Assembly: GCF_002959775.1 (NCBI RefSeq)
Contig: NZ_PPCX01000014.1
Coordinates: 1-64,000, forward strand
Reading direction: 5' to 3'
DNA from: Veillonella rogosae JCM 15642
Lineage (GTDB): Bacteria; Bacillota; Negativicutes; Veillonellales; Veillonellaceae
DNA length: 64,000 nucleotides
Below are positions 38,466 through 48,313 of the stretch, piece after piece. The translations under genes were made by a program, and so were the position numbers. Positions within the stretch are counted from its first letter, which is position 1. Every line of letters begins with the position of its first letter. The notes below the pieces were generated by a model that saw nothing but the letters and a program-made list of their open reading frames with translations, searched no databases and was not told where the DNA came from.

Positions 38466-39674
38466 TTAGTTAAATTTAATTTTTACAAATTTACGTTTAC
38501 CAACTTGAACGATCATGCCATCTTCAAGGGTAAGGTTTTCTTCTGTATATTTTTCACCGTTTACTTTGAAAGCACCAGCTTTAATGGAGCGACGTGCTTC
38601 ACCATTAGAAGCAGTCAAACCAGCATCTGTACAGAATTGTGGTACAAAGATTGGTTCTGTTGGCGCATCCATAGCGTATTCAGGAATATCTGTAGGCAAC
38701 GCGCGTTGTTGGAATACGCGTTTAAATTCTTCTTCTGCCTCAAGAGCAGCGTCTTCACCATGGTACAAACGAACGATTGTACGAGCTAATTGCATTTTAG
38801 CATCACGTGGATGTAATTCACCACTTTCAAGACGTTTTTCCATGTCCTCTTGTTCTTCAATTGGCATATCTGTAACGAGCATGAAGTAGCGCATCATCAA
38901 TTCATCAGGAATGGACATTGCTTTACCGTACATTTCTTTAGGTTCTTCATCGATACCGATGTAGTTACCTAAAGATTTACTCATTTTTTGAACCCCATCA
39001 AGGCCTTCAAGCAATGGCATTGTGATAACAACTTGTGGTTCTTGACCTTCTAATTCTTGTAAATGACGACCCATTAACAAGTTGAAAGTCTGGTCTGTAC
39101 CACCAAATTCAACGTCAGCATGTAAAGCGACGGAATCATGACCTTGCATCAATGGATACATAAATTCATGAACACCAATTGCACGACCTTCTTTGAAACG
39201 TTTATTGAAATCATCACGTTCCATCATACGCGCTACAGTGTAAGAACTTGCCAAGCGAAGTACATCAGCAAAGTTCATGGATTCAAGCCATTCACTGTTG
39301 TCGCGAACGATAGTTTTTTCAGGATCCAACACTTTGAAGATTTGTGTTTTATATGTTTCAGCATTTTTCAATACTTCTTCTTTTGTAAGTGGTGGACGAG
39401 TAACGCTTTTACCAGTAGGATCACCAATACGTGCAGTGAAACCACCAATAACAATAACTACTTGATGACCAAATTCTTGGAACAAACGTAATTTACGAAG
39501 TGGTACAGTATGACCCAAATGAATATCTGGCGCTGTTGGGTCCAAACCTAATTTTACAACCAAAGGTTTATTTTCCTTAATGGATCTTTCTATTTTTTTT
39601 ACAAGATCTTGTTCGTTAATTAAATCTGCTACGCCGTGTTTAATTTGGCGCACTTGTTCTTGAGCACTAACCAT
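38466..39674 (-). CDS. tyrS: Tyrosyl-tRNA synthetase
   Basis: 402 residues. The class I HIGH motif is [13 protein letters not shown] (about residue 47) and the KMSKS motif is [13 protein letters not shown] (about residue 233). A C-terminal S4 RNA-binding domain ends the protein ([18 protein letters not shown]). The length and motif form fit the TyrZ/TyrS2 group rather than the classical B. subtilis TyrS. The leader is too short for a T-box. It is divergent from the penicillin-binding protein gene. Confidence 0.96.
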   Translation of the reverse strand: MVSAQEQVRQIKHGVADLINEQDLVKKIERSIKENKPLVVKLGLDPTAPDIHLGHTVPLRKLRLFQEFGHQVVIVIGGFTARIGDPTGKSVTRPPLTKEEVLKNAETYKTQIFKVLDPEKTIVRDNSEWLESMNFADVLRLASSYTVARMMERDDFNKRFKEGRAIGVHEFMYPLMQGHDSVALHADVEFGGTDQTFNLLMGRHLQELEGQEPQVVITMPLLEGLDGVQKMSKSLGNYIGIDEEPKEMYGKAMSIPDELMMRYFMLVTDMPIEEQEDMEKRLESGELHPRDAKMQLARTIVRLYHGEDAALEAEEEFKRVFQQRALPTDIPEYAMDAPTEPIFVPQFCTDAGLTASNGEARRSIKAGAFKVNGEKYTEENLTLEDGMIVQVGKRKFVKIKFN

Positions 39675-39703
39675 GATAATCCTCCTCGAAATACTATTGT
39701 TTT

Positions 39704-39732
39704 AGTATACCATTATCTAAAAACTTTCACAA
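39704..39732 (-). promoter_or_regulatory. tyrS: tyrS promoter
   Basis: TTGTGA (39727-39732) and TATACT (39704-39709) with a 17-base spacer on the minus strand, giving a leader of about 25-30 bases. Confidence 0.65.
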
Positions 39733-39746
39733 TTATATATATAGTA

Positions 39747-39773
39747 TTGGTTTTAAGCCATTTATGATATAAT
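39747..39773 (+). promoter_or_regulatory. Promoter of the penicillin-binding protein gene
   Basis: An extended -10 element, TGATATAAT (TATAAT at 39768-39773), with a weak TTGGTT 15 bases before it. It is back to back with the tyrS promoter. Confidence 0.5.
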
Positions 39774-39836
39774 ATTTATAACTGCGTAATAGAATTTACG
39801 TTATATTTACTAACAAAAGAAAAAAGAGGTGACTCT

Positions 39837-41930
39837 ATGAGTAATAACTCAAATGCGAGAAGCAGCCGCCGTTCTAACGGTAGCGGCTCTACACCGAAGA
39901 AAACAAGTCCGAAGCGTCTATTTTGGATTTGTGCCCTTCTCCTTATACTCATCGTAGCCGGAGGTGGCTGTGGTTTTATCAGTGCCACACTGTCTAACCT
40001 ACCAGATGTATCCAATGTACGTCCTTCCGCATCGTCTCAAATTTACGATGTGCATGGTAATCTCATCACAACGGTTCATTCCACAGAGAATCGATTACCA
40101 GTACCTTTAAAAGATGTACCAAAGGATTTACAAAACGCCTTTGTTGCTACTGAGGACTCTCGCTTCTATTCCCATCACGGTATCGACCCAGTTGGTATCT
40201 TGCGTGCTGTATGGGTTAACCTTGTTCATAGTGGCGTTTCTGAAGGTGGTTCTACTATCACTCAACAGTTAGCGCGTAATGCATTCTTATCTCAAGACAG
40301 AACATTTAAACGTAAAATTTCTGAAGCATTGCTAGCACTAAAAATTGAACAACATTACACAAAGGATGAAATCCTTGAAATGTACATGAACCAAATCTAC
40401 TTTGGTCAAGGTGCATACGGTGTACAATCTGCAGCTCATGTGTACTTTGGTAAGGATGCTAGCCAATTAACGCTTGCCCAAGCAGCTCTCATTGCGGGCT
40501 TACCACAAAGTCCTAACTACTACTCTCCATTCAATGATTTAGAGGCTAGTAAAAAACGTCAAGCCGTTGTATTAGGCCAAATGGTTAAATACGGTTACAT
40601 TACACAAGAGCAGGCCGATGAAGCGCGCCAAGCAGATTTAGGCTTAGTAGCAAAACAAGAACAAACGCATGAGAAATCTAATGCGTCTTACTTCATTAAC
40701 TATGTTATTGCACAAGTTTCTGAAAAATATGGTGACGATGCAATCTATAAAGATGGTTTAAAAATTTATACCACACTCGATATGGATGCACAAAATGCAG
40801 CTGTAGCAGCAATGCAAAACTTGCCTAACTACTACACTGATAGCAATGGTTTACATCAACCTCAAGGTGCTATCGTAGCTATGAATCCACACAACGGTTA
40901 TATTATGGCTATGGTTGGTGGCCGTGGTGATGATGCATTTAACCGTGCTACACAAGCAGAACGTCAACCAGGTTCCGCTATGAAACCATTTGTATATTTA
41001 GCAGCTATTCAATCTGGTAAAACTCCTGGTTCTATCGTAGATGACAGCCCTGTTACATTTGGTAGCTGGAGCCCTAAAAACTATGAAAACGACTTCGTAG
41101 GTAATATTACATACCGCTACGCATTACAACATTCTCGTAACGTAGCAGCAGTAAAAATTGCTGATGAAGTGGGTATGACTAAGGTTATTAAACTTGCTAA
41201 AGAAATGGGTATCTCTACTCTAACTGATCAAGATTACAACTTGTCTACAGCACTTGGTGGTTTAACACATGGTGTTACCCCTCTTGAAATGGTACAAGCT
41301 TACGGCGTTCTCGCTAATGGCGGTATCAAAGTTCAACCTACGGCAATCCTTAAAATTGTAGATCGCAACGGTCAAGTTGTGGAGGAACACTCCATCCAAG
41401 AAAAACGCGTTGTAGACGAAAAAGATGCAGCAATCATTACAAATATGCTAGAATCCGTTATAAATGGCGGTACTGGTGGTAATGCCGCAATCGGTCGTCC
41501 TGCAGCAGGTAAAACTGGTACAACAGATGATTCCAAGGATGCTTGGTTCGTTGGTTACACGCCTGATTTAGTAGCTGCCGTTTGGATTGGTGATGACTAT
41601 GGCTCGGAAACATTACGAGGCATCACCGGTGGTGACACACCTGCTATTATGTGGGGCCAATTCATGGCAAATGCTCTTGCCAATACCCCTGCTTCTGACT
41701 TCTCTGTTCCTGCTAGCGCACAATCAGCTGTCTCTGAAGGTTATTACAACCCTGCAAAAGCACAGCCTAAAAAAGAAGCCGCTAAGGACGAAAAGGCAGA
41801 TAAAAAAGACGATAAAGACAAGTCAAAAGATGAAGCAGTAAAAGATGACAGTGGCTCTTCTAAAGAGGAAGTTAGTGAACAAAAATCTAATTCATCTAAG
41901 AGCAAAAAATCTAGTAAAAAGGATCGCTAA
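39837..41930 (+). CDS. Class A penicillin-binding protein (PBP1A-type)
   Basis: 697 residues. A short basic cytoplasmic tail and one membrane anchor (about 30-52) are followed by a GT51 glycosyltransferase domain (EDSRFYSHHGIDPVGILRA, GGSTITQQLARN) and a transpeptidase domain with SAMK (Ser380), SRN and AGKTGTTDDS. It polymerises and crosslinks peptidoglycan. The C-terminal 50 residues are a Lys/Ser/Asp-rich low-complexity tail that may bind the cell wall. AAGAGGTG precedes the start. It ends at a strong terminator just before an insertion sequence. Confidence 0.96.
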   Translation: MSNNSNARSSRRSNGSGSTPKKTSPKRLFWICALLLILIVAGGGCGFISATLSNLPDVSNVRPSASSQIYDVHGNLITTVHSTENRLPVPLKDVPKDLQNAFVATEDSRFYSHHGIDPVGILRAVWVNLVHSGVSEGGSTITQQLARNAFLSQDRTFKRKISEALLALKIEQHYTKDEILEMYMNQIYFGQGAYGVQSAAHVYFGKDASQLTLAQAALIAGLPQSPNYYSPFNDLEASKKRQAVVLGQMVKYGYITQEQADEARQADLGLVAKQEQTHEKSNASYFINYVIAQVSEKYGDDAIYKDGLKIYTTLDMDAQNAAVAAMQNLPNYYTDSNGLHQPQGAIVAMNPHNGYIMAMVGGRGDDAFNRATQAERQPGSAMKPFVYLAAIQSGKTPGSIVDDSPVTFGSWSPKNYENDFVGNITYRYALQHSRNVAAVKIADEVGMTKVIKLAKEMGISTLTDQDYNLSTALGGLTHGVTPLEMVQAYGVLANGGIKVQPTAILKIVDRNGQVVEEHSIQEKRVVDEKDAAIITNMLESVINGGTGGNAAIGRPAAGKTGTTDDSKDAWFVGYTPDLVAAVWIGDDYGSETLRGITGGDTPAIMWGQFMANALANTPASDFSVPASAQSAVSEGYYNPAKAQPKKEAAKDEKADKKDDKDKSKDEAVKDDSGSSKEEVSEQKSNSSKSKKSSKKDR

Positions 41931-41948
41931 TTTTTAGTATTCCTCAAG

Positions 41949-41977
41949 AAGAGGCGGAACGTAATGTTCCGCCTCTT
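41949..41977 (+). terminator. Terminator of the penicillin-binding protein gene
   Basis: AAGAGGCGGAAC pairs with GTTCCGCCTCTT over a 5-base loop, followed by TT. It lies between the gene and the insertion-sequence end at 41996. Confidence 0.85.
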
Positions 41978-41987
41978 TTGTTTATCA

Positions 41988-41995
41988 AAAAAGGT
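41988..41995. repeat. Target-site duplication, left copy
   Basis: AAAAAGGT directly before the left terminal repeat; identical to 43345-43352. Eight bases is a normal duplication for IS256-family transposition. Confidence 0.9.
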
Positions 41996-42020
41996 GGGTT
42001 ATAGGACAAAACGTGTTGGT
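41996..42020 (+). repeat. Left terminal inverted repeat
   Basis: A 25-bp repeat identical to the reverse complement of 43320-43344. Confidence 0.95.
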
Positions 42021-42026
42021 TTTATA

Positions 42027-42061
42027 GGCGATGGAGCCAGTAAATTACTGCTTCCATCGCC
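42027..42061. terminator. Hairpin between outer and inner repeats
   Basis: GGCGATGGA (42027-42035) pairs with TCCATCGCC (42053-42061), with an inner CAGTA/TACTG helix, followed by ATTTT. Its sequence is unrelated to the hairpin in the left element (288-328), but its place is the same. It would shield the transposase from transcription entering from outside. Confidence 0.65.
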
Positions 42062-42088
42062 ATTTTAAGTTCTTTTGATAAACTTAGA

Positions 42089-42109
42089 GGGTGGACAAAA
42101 TGTGTTGGT
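42089..42109 (+). repeat. Inner degenerate copy of the terminal repeat
   Basis: GGGTGGACAAAATGTGTTGG and one more base repeat the core GGACAAAA-GTGTTGGT of the outer end in the same orientation, about 93 bases further inside. Confidence 0.7.
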
Positions 42110-42126
42110 AAAAAGTCCCAAACCCC

Positions 42127-42156
42127 TTGATTTTACTGGCTTCAATAAGGTTATAT
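42127..42156 (+). promoter_or_regulatory. Transposase promoter candidate
   Basis: TTGATT (42127-42132) and TTATAT (42151-42156) with an 18-base spacer. The same TTG...TTACTG...AGGTTATATCTTC arrangement stands before the transposase of the left element, so it is conserved between two diverged elements. Confidence 0.55.
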
Positions 42157-42194
42157 CTTCTTAGAAAATCGTGTTCTAAGTGGAGGGAATAATC

Positions 42195-43316
42195 ATGCTG
42201 GTAAGATGTATAAATTGTGGATTTTCTTGTCAAAAATATGGGAAAACTAAAGCTGGATCACAACGATGGCATTGTAAGCAGTGTAACATCACCTTTACAC
42301 AAACTATTGATAATACTACTAAATGTTTTCATCGATTTCTAAATTGGTTATTTAGTAAAGAAACACAACAGGACATGCCTGGGCAGGGCCGTACATTTCG
42401 TAGACAGATAGCTGATTTCTGGCAAATATGGCCTATGCCGCCCAAAATTGAAACCTCGAGAGATGTGGTATTCGTTGATGGTATTTACTTAGCTAAAAAA
42501 GCTTGTATTTTGATCTGTTATGATGGTGAATATGTATTAGGGTGGTATTTATGTAGGTCAGAACAGTCTCGCTCATGGCAAGCTCTTATGCAGCGAATAG
42601 CGACACCCATTGTGGTCGTTTCTGATGGTGGACCTGGTCTTAGAAAAGCATTAAAAAAAGTTTGGCGTACCGCCAAGCTTCAACGTTGTATTGTTCATGC
42701 CGTATGGCAAGTACATCGTTACACTACTAGGCGGCCTAAGACATTAGCAGGCATTATGTTAAAAGATTTAGCAAGCGATTTATATAACGTAAAAACACAG
42801 GAAGATGCAAAAATATGGATTCAACGATTATTTAATTGGAGGGTGACTTTTAAAGAGTTTCTAAGTGAAATGACACGTGATAGTAATGATAATTTAAGAG
42901 CTACGCATGAACGATTATTAAAAGCCTATAACTCTCTAGTGGTATTAATTAATACAGAGACAATGTTTCGATATTTAGATGAAACATTGGTGTTGGATAA
43001 AGAATGTCCGAGGACTAATAACCCTATTGAAGGCGGAGTAAACGCACAACTCAGACGTTTATTGCGTTACCATCGAGGGATGTCTGTAGAAAAACGCATA
43101 AAAGCGGTCTTTTGGTGGTGTTATTTACACTCACCAAGACCGCTTTCTGCAAAAGAAATACTTAAGGTAATGCCAACTGATGCAAGTATTTCTAAAATAT
43201 ATAGTTCTATGAATGAAAGAGCCCAACTTCAAGGCATAATTCCAACTTGGGGGGATGCCATTTCTTGGGGTGATTTGCATAACTATGACAAATTATCTTT
43301 CAATGATTGGGATTAA
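42195..43316 (+). CDS. IS256-family transposase (IS1249 group)
   Basis: 373 residues. An N-terminal zinc-ribbon (CINCGFSC and CKQC) is followed by the DDE domain: first Asp in VVFVDGIYLAKKA (about residue 92), second Asp in VVVSDGGPGLRKALKKVW (about residue 148), and the catalytic Glu in TNNPIEGGVNAQLRRLLRYH (about residue 280). The ATG at 42195 has GGAGGG upstream. The reading frame is intact and ends 3 bases before the right terminal repeat. It should be active. Confidence 0.92.
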   Translation: MLVRCINCGFSCQKYGKTKAGSQRWHCKQCNITFTQTIDNTTKCFHRFLNWLFSKETQQDMPGQGRTFRRQIADFWQIWPMPPKIETSRDVVFVDGIYLAKKACILICYDGEYVLGWYLCRSEQSRSWQALMQRIATPIVVVSDGGPGLRKALKKVWRTAKLQRCIVHAVWQVHRYTTRRPKTLAGIMLKDLASDLYNVKTQEDAKIWIQRLFNWRVTFKEFLSEMTRDSNDNLRATHERLLKAYNSLVVLINTETMFRYLDETLVLDKECPRTNNPIEGGVNAQLRRLLRYHRGMSVEKRIKAVFWWCYLHSPRPLSAKEILKVMPTDASISKIYSSMNERAQLQGIIPTWGDAISWGDLHNYDKLSFNDWD

Positions 43317-43319
43317 AGT

Positions 43320-43344
43320 ACCAACACGTTTTGTCCTATAACCC
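43320..43344 (-). repeat. Right terminal inverted repeat
   Basis: A 25-bp reverse complement of the left end, perfect match. Unlike the left end, it has no inner copy and no hairpin. Confidence 0.95.
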
Positions 43345-43381
43345 AAAAAGGTAGTAAGTTCAAAGAACTTACTACCTTTTT
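43345..43381 (-). terminator. mutS2 terminator, split at its base by the insertion
   Basis: AAAAAGGTAGTAAGTT (43345-43360) pairs perfectly with 43366-43381 over a 5-base loop, with T-runs available on both strands. The first 8 bases are the right copy of the target duplication, so the insertion sequence entered exactly at the foot of this stem and left the stem complete. Confidence 0.9.
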
Positions 43382-43454
43382 CTATTGCCCACTAATGATA
43401 TCTAACTATGTAACATAACAATATAAAATACCATCGATAAAACAATGATTTAGT

Positions 43455-45833
43455 TTATTTTAGAACTACATTCGTAGCCCCTGCACCACCTTCATCATAG
43501 CCTGCTGTTTCAAAGTGAGCTACATGCGGTAAGGTGCGCAAATATTGATGTACACCTTCTCGTAATGCACCAGTACCCTTACCGTGGATAATGCGTACTT
43601 GATTGACACCACCCAGTAAGGCTTGGTCAATAAATCTACCAACAGATACTGTCGCTTCATCTACAGTTTGACCGAGAATATTGATTTCAGTGCGAACCTC
43701 TTTTTGGCGTTGTACAGCAGAACCACCCATACGTTTTCGTGTCTTAGGCATGGATGCCTTTTGTTCACGAGCCAGCTTATTGCCTTCTTCACGTGTAGTA
43801 GATTGTAATTCGCTAACCTTAACTGTAGCTGTTAATCCATTAATATCTACATTCACTCGATTACCATTGATAGACAATACAGTACCTAATGAGCGCAATG
43901 ACGTAACATATACAGCTTGGCCCACCTTAATAGCATCTGCCGTCAAGGACTTGCGATCATCATCTATTGGAGCTTCTGGTACATGCACATTAGAGATGCC
44001 CTTACGAGCTTCATTGATGGCAGATTGACGCTTATCTTTATTTGTTTCAGAGAATTGCGCTTTCAATTGCTTGATAATCGCTTCCCCTTCAACGCGTAAG
44101 CTACGTTTCATAGATTCTGCATCGGCTTGAGCCTTGGCTAAGATTTGTTTGCGTTTTTCGTTAAACTGTTTCTTTTCCTTCTCTAATTGACCACGCATAC
44201 GACGTGTTTCATCTAGCTCTTTCTTTAACACTCTTTCACGTTCAGAGGCTTTACGAAGTTGTTCATTCAAATCTGAAAGAACCTCTTCCATTTCATGACT
44301 ACCAAATTGAGATTTATATTCTGCTGCGCGCGTCACAATATCCTTTGGTAAGCCTAAGCGTGCAGCAATACTCAATGCATGGCTACTACCGGCTACGCCG
44401 ATATGGAGTCGATACGTTGGTTTTAATGTGCGCTCATCAAACTCTACATGACCATTTTCAATACCTTCCGTATGGTATGCATAATTTTTAAGCTCATTAT
44501 AATGGGTACTTACCATCATGAGAGCCCCTTTTTTACGGAAGAACTCAAGGATAGATACAGCAAGTGCACTACCTTCTTCTGGATCAGTACCAGATCCAAG
44601 CTCATCTAATAATACTAAGTCATTTGGACCACAATGTTTGATGATAGATATAACTTGTGTCATATGAGCAGAGAACGTACTAAGGCTGGCCTCAATGCTT
44701 TGCTCGTCCCCAATATCGGCAAAGATATTATGGAATATAGGTAACATAGAACCGTGATCGGCAGGAATAAATAAACCACATTGATTCATTAAACTCAATA
44801 ACCCTAAAGTTTTTAGGGATACTGTTTTACCACCTGTATTAGAACCAGTAATTAATAAAATACGATACGATGTGCCCAATTGAATATTCGTAGGCACTAC
44901 CACATTTGGTGGAATTAATGGATGACGAGCTCTCATGAGATTAACTGTTCTATCAGTACTCAAGATTGCTGGTACACCTTTATAAGAAATAGCAAGGCTC
45001 GCCTTACCATATACAAATTCGATGTGTGAAACCTTTTCACAAGCATCCATCAAATCATTACTATGTTGTTTTACAAGGGCTGATAATTCACGGTAAATAC
45101 GCAATACCTCTTGCTCTTCACCAATTAATGCCTCTTGTAATTCATTATTTAGATTCACCAAGCGCATCGGTTCAATATATAAGGTTTGACCCGTTGCAGA
45201 ACGGTCGTGAATAAGACCATCAAAATATTGGCGATATTCCTGTTTTACAGGGATTACATAGCGATTATTACGCTGCGTAATAATTGCTTCTTGGAAATAC
45301 TTTTGATTATCCTTGTCGTGCAAAATAGCTTGAATATCGTTTTTAATCTTTTCACGAGTTTTAATAATCGTATTTCTAAGGCTCGCCAACTTAGGAGATG
45401 CTGTATCAAGCAATTCCCCTTTTTCATCAAAGACTCGTTTAAAACGGTTTTCAATACGATCTGTATTCGGCATATCCTGTACCCATAGGGATAGCAATGG
45501 ATACTCCATATATTTTGTTCTAAAGAACTTTGTCATACGCTTATAAGCACCAATGGTCAAATATATATCCCACAATGCTTCACGAGTAAGAACAAAATCT
45601 TTACGACTCTTTTTACAGGATTCACGAATATCTCGCGTACCGCCTAACGGTTGTTCTACCTCAGTTTGCAAAGAACGCATGGCTTCTGCTGTTTCATCAA
45701 GGTTCTCTTGAATAGCTTTAGCATCCGTCATGGGTTCAATATGCATAGCTAACTCTTTAGCAATGGTAGAACTACAGTGCTGTTTTAATTGTTCTTTTAT
45801 ATGGTGAAAGTCTAATACATCTTCGTTAAACAA
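43455..45833 (-). CDS. mutS2: Endonuclease MutS2 (TTG start)
   Basis: About 792 residues. The MutS-type ATPase has Walker A ITGSNTGGKTVSLK, LLDELGSGTDPEEGSAL and the STHYNELK switch. A coiled-coil KOW-like region (about 500-680) leads to a C-terminal Smr nuclease domain (INILGQTVDEATVSVGRF, IIHGKGTGALREGV). MutS2 acts in recombination control and on collided ribosomes. I chose TTG at 45833, with AGAGGT upstream and 13 bases after the U32 peptidase stop; earlier in-frame starts lie inside that gene. Confidence 0.95.
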   Translation of the reverse strand: MFNEDVLDFHHIKEQLKQHCSSTIAKELAMHIEPMTDAKAIQENLDETAEAMRSLQTEVEQPLGGTRDIRESCKKSRKDFVLTREALWDIYLTIGAYKRMTKFFRTKYMEYPLLSLWVQDMPNTDRIENRFKRVFDEKGELLDTASPKLASLRNTIIKTREKIKNDIQAILHDKDNQKYFQEAIITQRNNRYVIPVKQEYRQYFDGLIHDRSATGQTLYIEPMRLVNLNNELQEALIGEEQEVLRIYRELSALVKQHSNDLMDACEKVSHIEFVYGKASLAISYKGVPAILSTDRTVNLMRARHPLIPPNVVVPTNIQLGTSYRILLITGSNTGGKTVSLKTLGLLSLMNQCGLFIPADHGSMLPIFHNIFADIGDEQSIEASLSTFSAHMTQVISIIKHCGPNDLVLLDELGSGTDPEEGSALAVSILEFFRKKGALMMVSTHYNELKNYAYHTEGIENGHVEFDERTLKPTYRLHIGVAGSSHALSIAARLGLPKDIVTRAAEYKSQFGSHEMEEVLSDLNEQLRKASERERVLKKELDETRRMRGQLEKEKKQFNEKRKQILAKAQADAESMKRSLRVEGEAIIKQLKAQFSETNKDKRQSAINEARKGISNVHVPEAPIDDDRKSLTADAIKVGQAVYVTSLRSLGTVLSINGNRVNVDINGLTATVKVSELQSTTREEGNKLAREQKASMPKTRKRMGGSAVQRQKEVRTEINILGQTVDEATVSVGRFIDQALLGGVNQVRIIHGKGTGALREGVHQYLRTLPHVAHFETAGYDEGGAGATNVVLK

Positions 45834-45846
45834 TGTACTACCTCTT

Positions 45847-48270
45847 TTATAAAATACCTCTAAAATAGTGGCCCCTTGTAATAGGTGTATCATCTTTACC
45901 TACACTTTTAGGCGGAGCCTCTTTTGTTCCATTTTGAATGGATACATAATCTGCTACGATTGTACGTAATCTCTTTGGATCCATATGTCTACCATCGATA
46001 CGCAATATATGTAGCCCTTTTCGATGTAACTCTGGTACGTAGGCACGCATGTCCATTTCATGACTATTCATGATATGCATGCGGCAATAAGGATCTGTAC
46101 GCAATGGGAACACTTCCCCTTTACGGTCTTTCAATGCATAGTCCTCGGCTACACATGGCATAGGACAGTTTTCCTTCTTGCCAGTGCCCACAAAGCTTGC
46201 GATGGCACAGTATTCAGAAATCATCATTTCCGTGTAACCATGTACCATAATTTCTAATGGCAATTTAGTAGATTTTTGCAAGTTAACAAGTTGTGCCAAG
46301 GTTAACTCTAAAGATGGCGCTATGCTACTCATATTAAAGTCTTGCCATACTTGTAGTGCAGAGCCATTAAATATGTTAAGACCTGTATCAGCTTCAATAG
46401 CACCTGTATATCCTAAATCACGGAGCCACAATAGAGCTTGTGGTACATGAATAGAAATACCATCTGGTTTAGCCTCAACTATGGCCTTAAGAGTACTCAT
46501 ATACGCTTCAACTTCATCATCTTTCACGACGCGAGGCGTAGCAAATACACAAAGCACATTATGTGCTTTACAAAGAGTAGCTACCTTTTCGTAAATGCTG
46601 AGTTCATAAGGCTTGCGTTGTAAACGATCACCACCAAAGATAATCTTCTTAGCGCCCCCTTCAATAGCAGCTTTTACAGAATCTAATTCATCAACGCGAG
46701 CACTCACCATTGGCTCTGTGTACTGAATCGTATCCTTAGCTACTAAGGATGACATATCTTGGGGTTCTACGGCAAGTTCTGCCCAAGCTTTTTCATGCTC
46801 TGTAATTAACAGAGTTTCTAAAGCCTCCACTGCATCGCGACGCAATGCATTTAACACACTAGCAGGCCACATATATGGACCTTCTGGAATAGACATAGAG
46901 CCTAGAGTAAACAATGTATTACCTAATCGTCCTACTTGATCTGTAACCTTCTCTAATGTAGTCGGTTTATTATTAGCATAAACAGGTTCAAACTCATTAG
47001 ATACTGTGACCGTACGACCGTCGTTTAATACAAAGGTAAGATCTGTACAAGGCTGTTCTCGGTCTGTATTAATAGATAGATACCCATGTACCTCTAATTT
47101 AGCACTAAAGTCTTGTAAGCCCCGTTGCTTTTGAGATTTTGGCGTGGATGCTAAGAATACTTGTCCTGCTGCAAAGCCTTCATCAGGTTTACCTACAAAA
47201 TGCTTTTCATCAACTAAAGACCAATTCTGATCGATTTGATAGTACGTAATACTACCAGAAGCTTGCATGACCTTTAAGAGTGAACCTTTTTCAATCGGTT
47301 CTGTCAGGTACAAATGAACTTGTCCCTTTTTGACCTCTGCTTTGCCAATCAATTTCCCTTGATTATTTGGGGCCACAACGGTCATCATGGATTTTCCTAC
47401 ATGGTCTGTTAAATAATCTGTAGAGAACCCACGATTAAAGCCAGAAGCCAATGCATCGGCATCAGAAGAGTCTATATGAGCCGTATCTAAAATATGACGA
47501 TAGGTTCCAATAACTTGACGCACATAGGAAACCTTTTTCATACGTCCTTCTACCTTAAAGGACGTAACACCGGCCGCCACAAGTTCATTCATATGTTCAC
47601 TATAGTTAAGATCCTTTGGACTCAATAGATAGGCTTCGTGTTTTGGCAATAAGCTAGTGCCTGATGAATCCAATAGCTCATAAGGCAAGCGGCAAGGTTG
47701 TGCACAAGCACCACGGTTGCCACTGCGACCACCGATGAAAGAACTCATTAAGCATTGACCAGAATAACATACGCACAAGGCGCCGTGTACGAAGACTTCG
47801 ATTTCAGCTGTACAATTTTTACAAATATGTTCAATTTCAGGAAGGCTCAATTCACGAGCTAATACAACACGGGTAAAACCGAGGCTTTCATAAAAACGAA
47901 CAGCATCTAATGTAGCAGCCGTCATCTGCGTACTGCCATGCAAGTGAAGTTTAGGAGCCACTCGTTGTGCCAATTTAGCAACTGCTAAATCTTGAACGAT
48001 AATAGCATCCACACCGATGCGCTCTAAGTCCTTTAAATACGCCTCGAGAGCCTTTAATTCGGAATCACCTATGAGGATATTTACGGTTACATATACGGAC
48101 ACATCTAAAATATGAGCCAAACGAATAGCCTCAGCCAGTTCTTCAATGCCAAAGTTTGCTGCATGAGCACGGGCATTAAAGCCTTTACCGCCAAGATAAA
48201 TAGCATCAGCTCCAGATTCTAAAGCGGCTATAAAGTTTTCCATCGTACCGGCAGGAGCCAATAATTCCAT
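45847..48270 (-). CDS. U32-family peptidase, long form
   Basis: 807 residues. The U32 signature EVFVHGALCVCYSGQCLMSS is near residue 165, followed by GGRSGNRGACAQPCR with clustered cysteines. MELLAPAGTMENFIAALESGADAIYLG is the classic start. The C-terminal half holds a second, diverged U32-like unit (MVHGYTEMMISEYC with CPMPC) and a DUF3656-type region. Relatives (RlhA, YrrN/YrrO) work on RNA hydroxylation rather than proteolysis, so an RNA-modification role is possible. Confidence 0.9.
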   Translation of the reverse strand: MELLAPAGTMENFIAALESGADAIYLGGKGFNARAHAANFGIEELAEAIRLAHILDVSVYVTVNILIGDSELKALEAYLKDLERIGVDAIIVQDLAVAKLAQRVAPKLHLHGSTQMTAATLDAVRFYESLGFTRVVLARELSLPEIEHICKNCTAEIEVFVHGALCVCYSGQCLMSSFIGGRSGNRGACAQPCRLPYELLDSSGTSLLPKHEAYLLSPKDLNYSEHMNELVAAGVTSFKVEGRMKKVSYVRQVIGTYRHILDTAHIDSSDADALASGFNRGFSTDYLTDHVGKSMMTVVAPNNQGKLIGKAEVKKGQVHLYLTEPIEKGSLLKVMQASGSITYYQIDQNWSLVDEKHFVGKPDEGFAAGQVFLASTPKSQKQRGLQDFSAKLEVHGYLSINTDREQPCTDLTFVLNDGRTVTVSNEFEPVYANNKPTTLEKVTDQVGRLGNTLFTLGSMSIPEGPYMWPASVLNALRRDAVEALETLLITEHEKAWAELAVEPQDMSSLVAKDTIQYTEPMVSARVDELDSVKAAIEGGAKKIIFGGDRLQRKPYELSIYEKVATLCKAHNVLCVFATPRVVKDDEVEAYMSTLKAIVEAKPDGISIHVPQALLWLRDLGYTGAIEADTGLNIFNGSALQVWQDFNMSSIAPSLELTLAQLVNLQKSTKLPLEIMVHGYTEMMISEYCAIASFVGTGKKENCPMPCVAEDYALKDRKGEVFPLRTDPYCRMHIMNSHEMDMRAYVPELHRKGLHILRIDGRHMDPKRLRTIVADYVSIQNGTKEAPPKSVGKDDTPITRGHYFRGIL

Positions 48271-48313
48271 GGATAATCCTTTCTACCTAACTAAAGGTAT
48301 AACTATAGTACTA

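Larger units (their letters stand above)
41996..43344 (+). mobile_element. Complete IS256-family (IS1249-like) insertion sequence
   Basis: 1349 bp. Perfect 25-bp terminal inverted repeats lie at 41996-42020 and 43320-43344 (left end begins GGGTTATAGGACAAAACGTG). They are flanked by an exact 8-bp target duplication, AAAAAGGT, at 41988-41995 and 43345-43352. The single transposase gene is intact. An inner repeat copy (42089-42109) and a hairpin (42027-42061) lie at the left end only. The intact ends and exact duplication suggest a fairly recent insertion. The target is the foot of the mutS2 terminator stem. Confidence 0.95.

Noticed and set aside
39675-39836. T-box leader for tyrS
   Set aside because: The promoter lies about 30 bases from the start codon, leaving no room for a T-box. 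The same is true for pheS (51836-51871).
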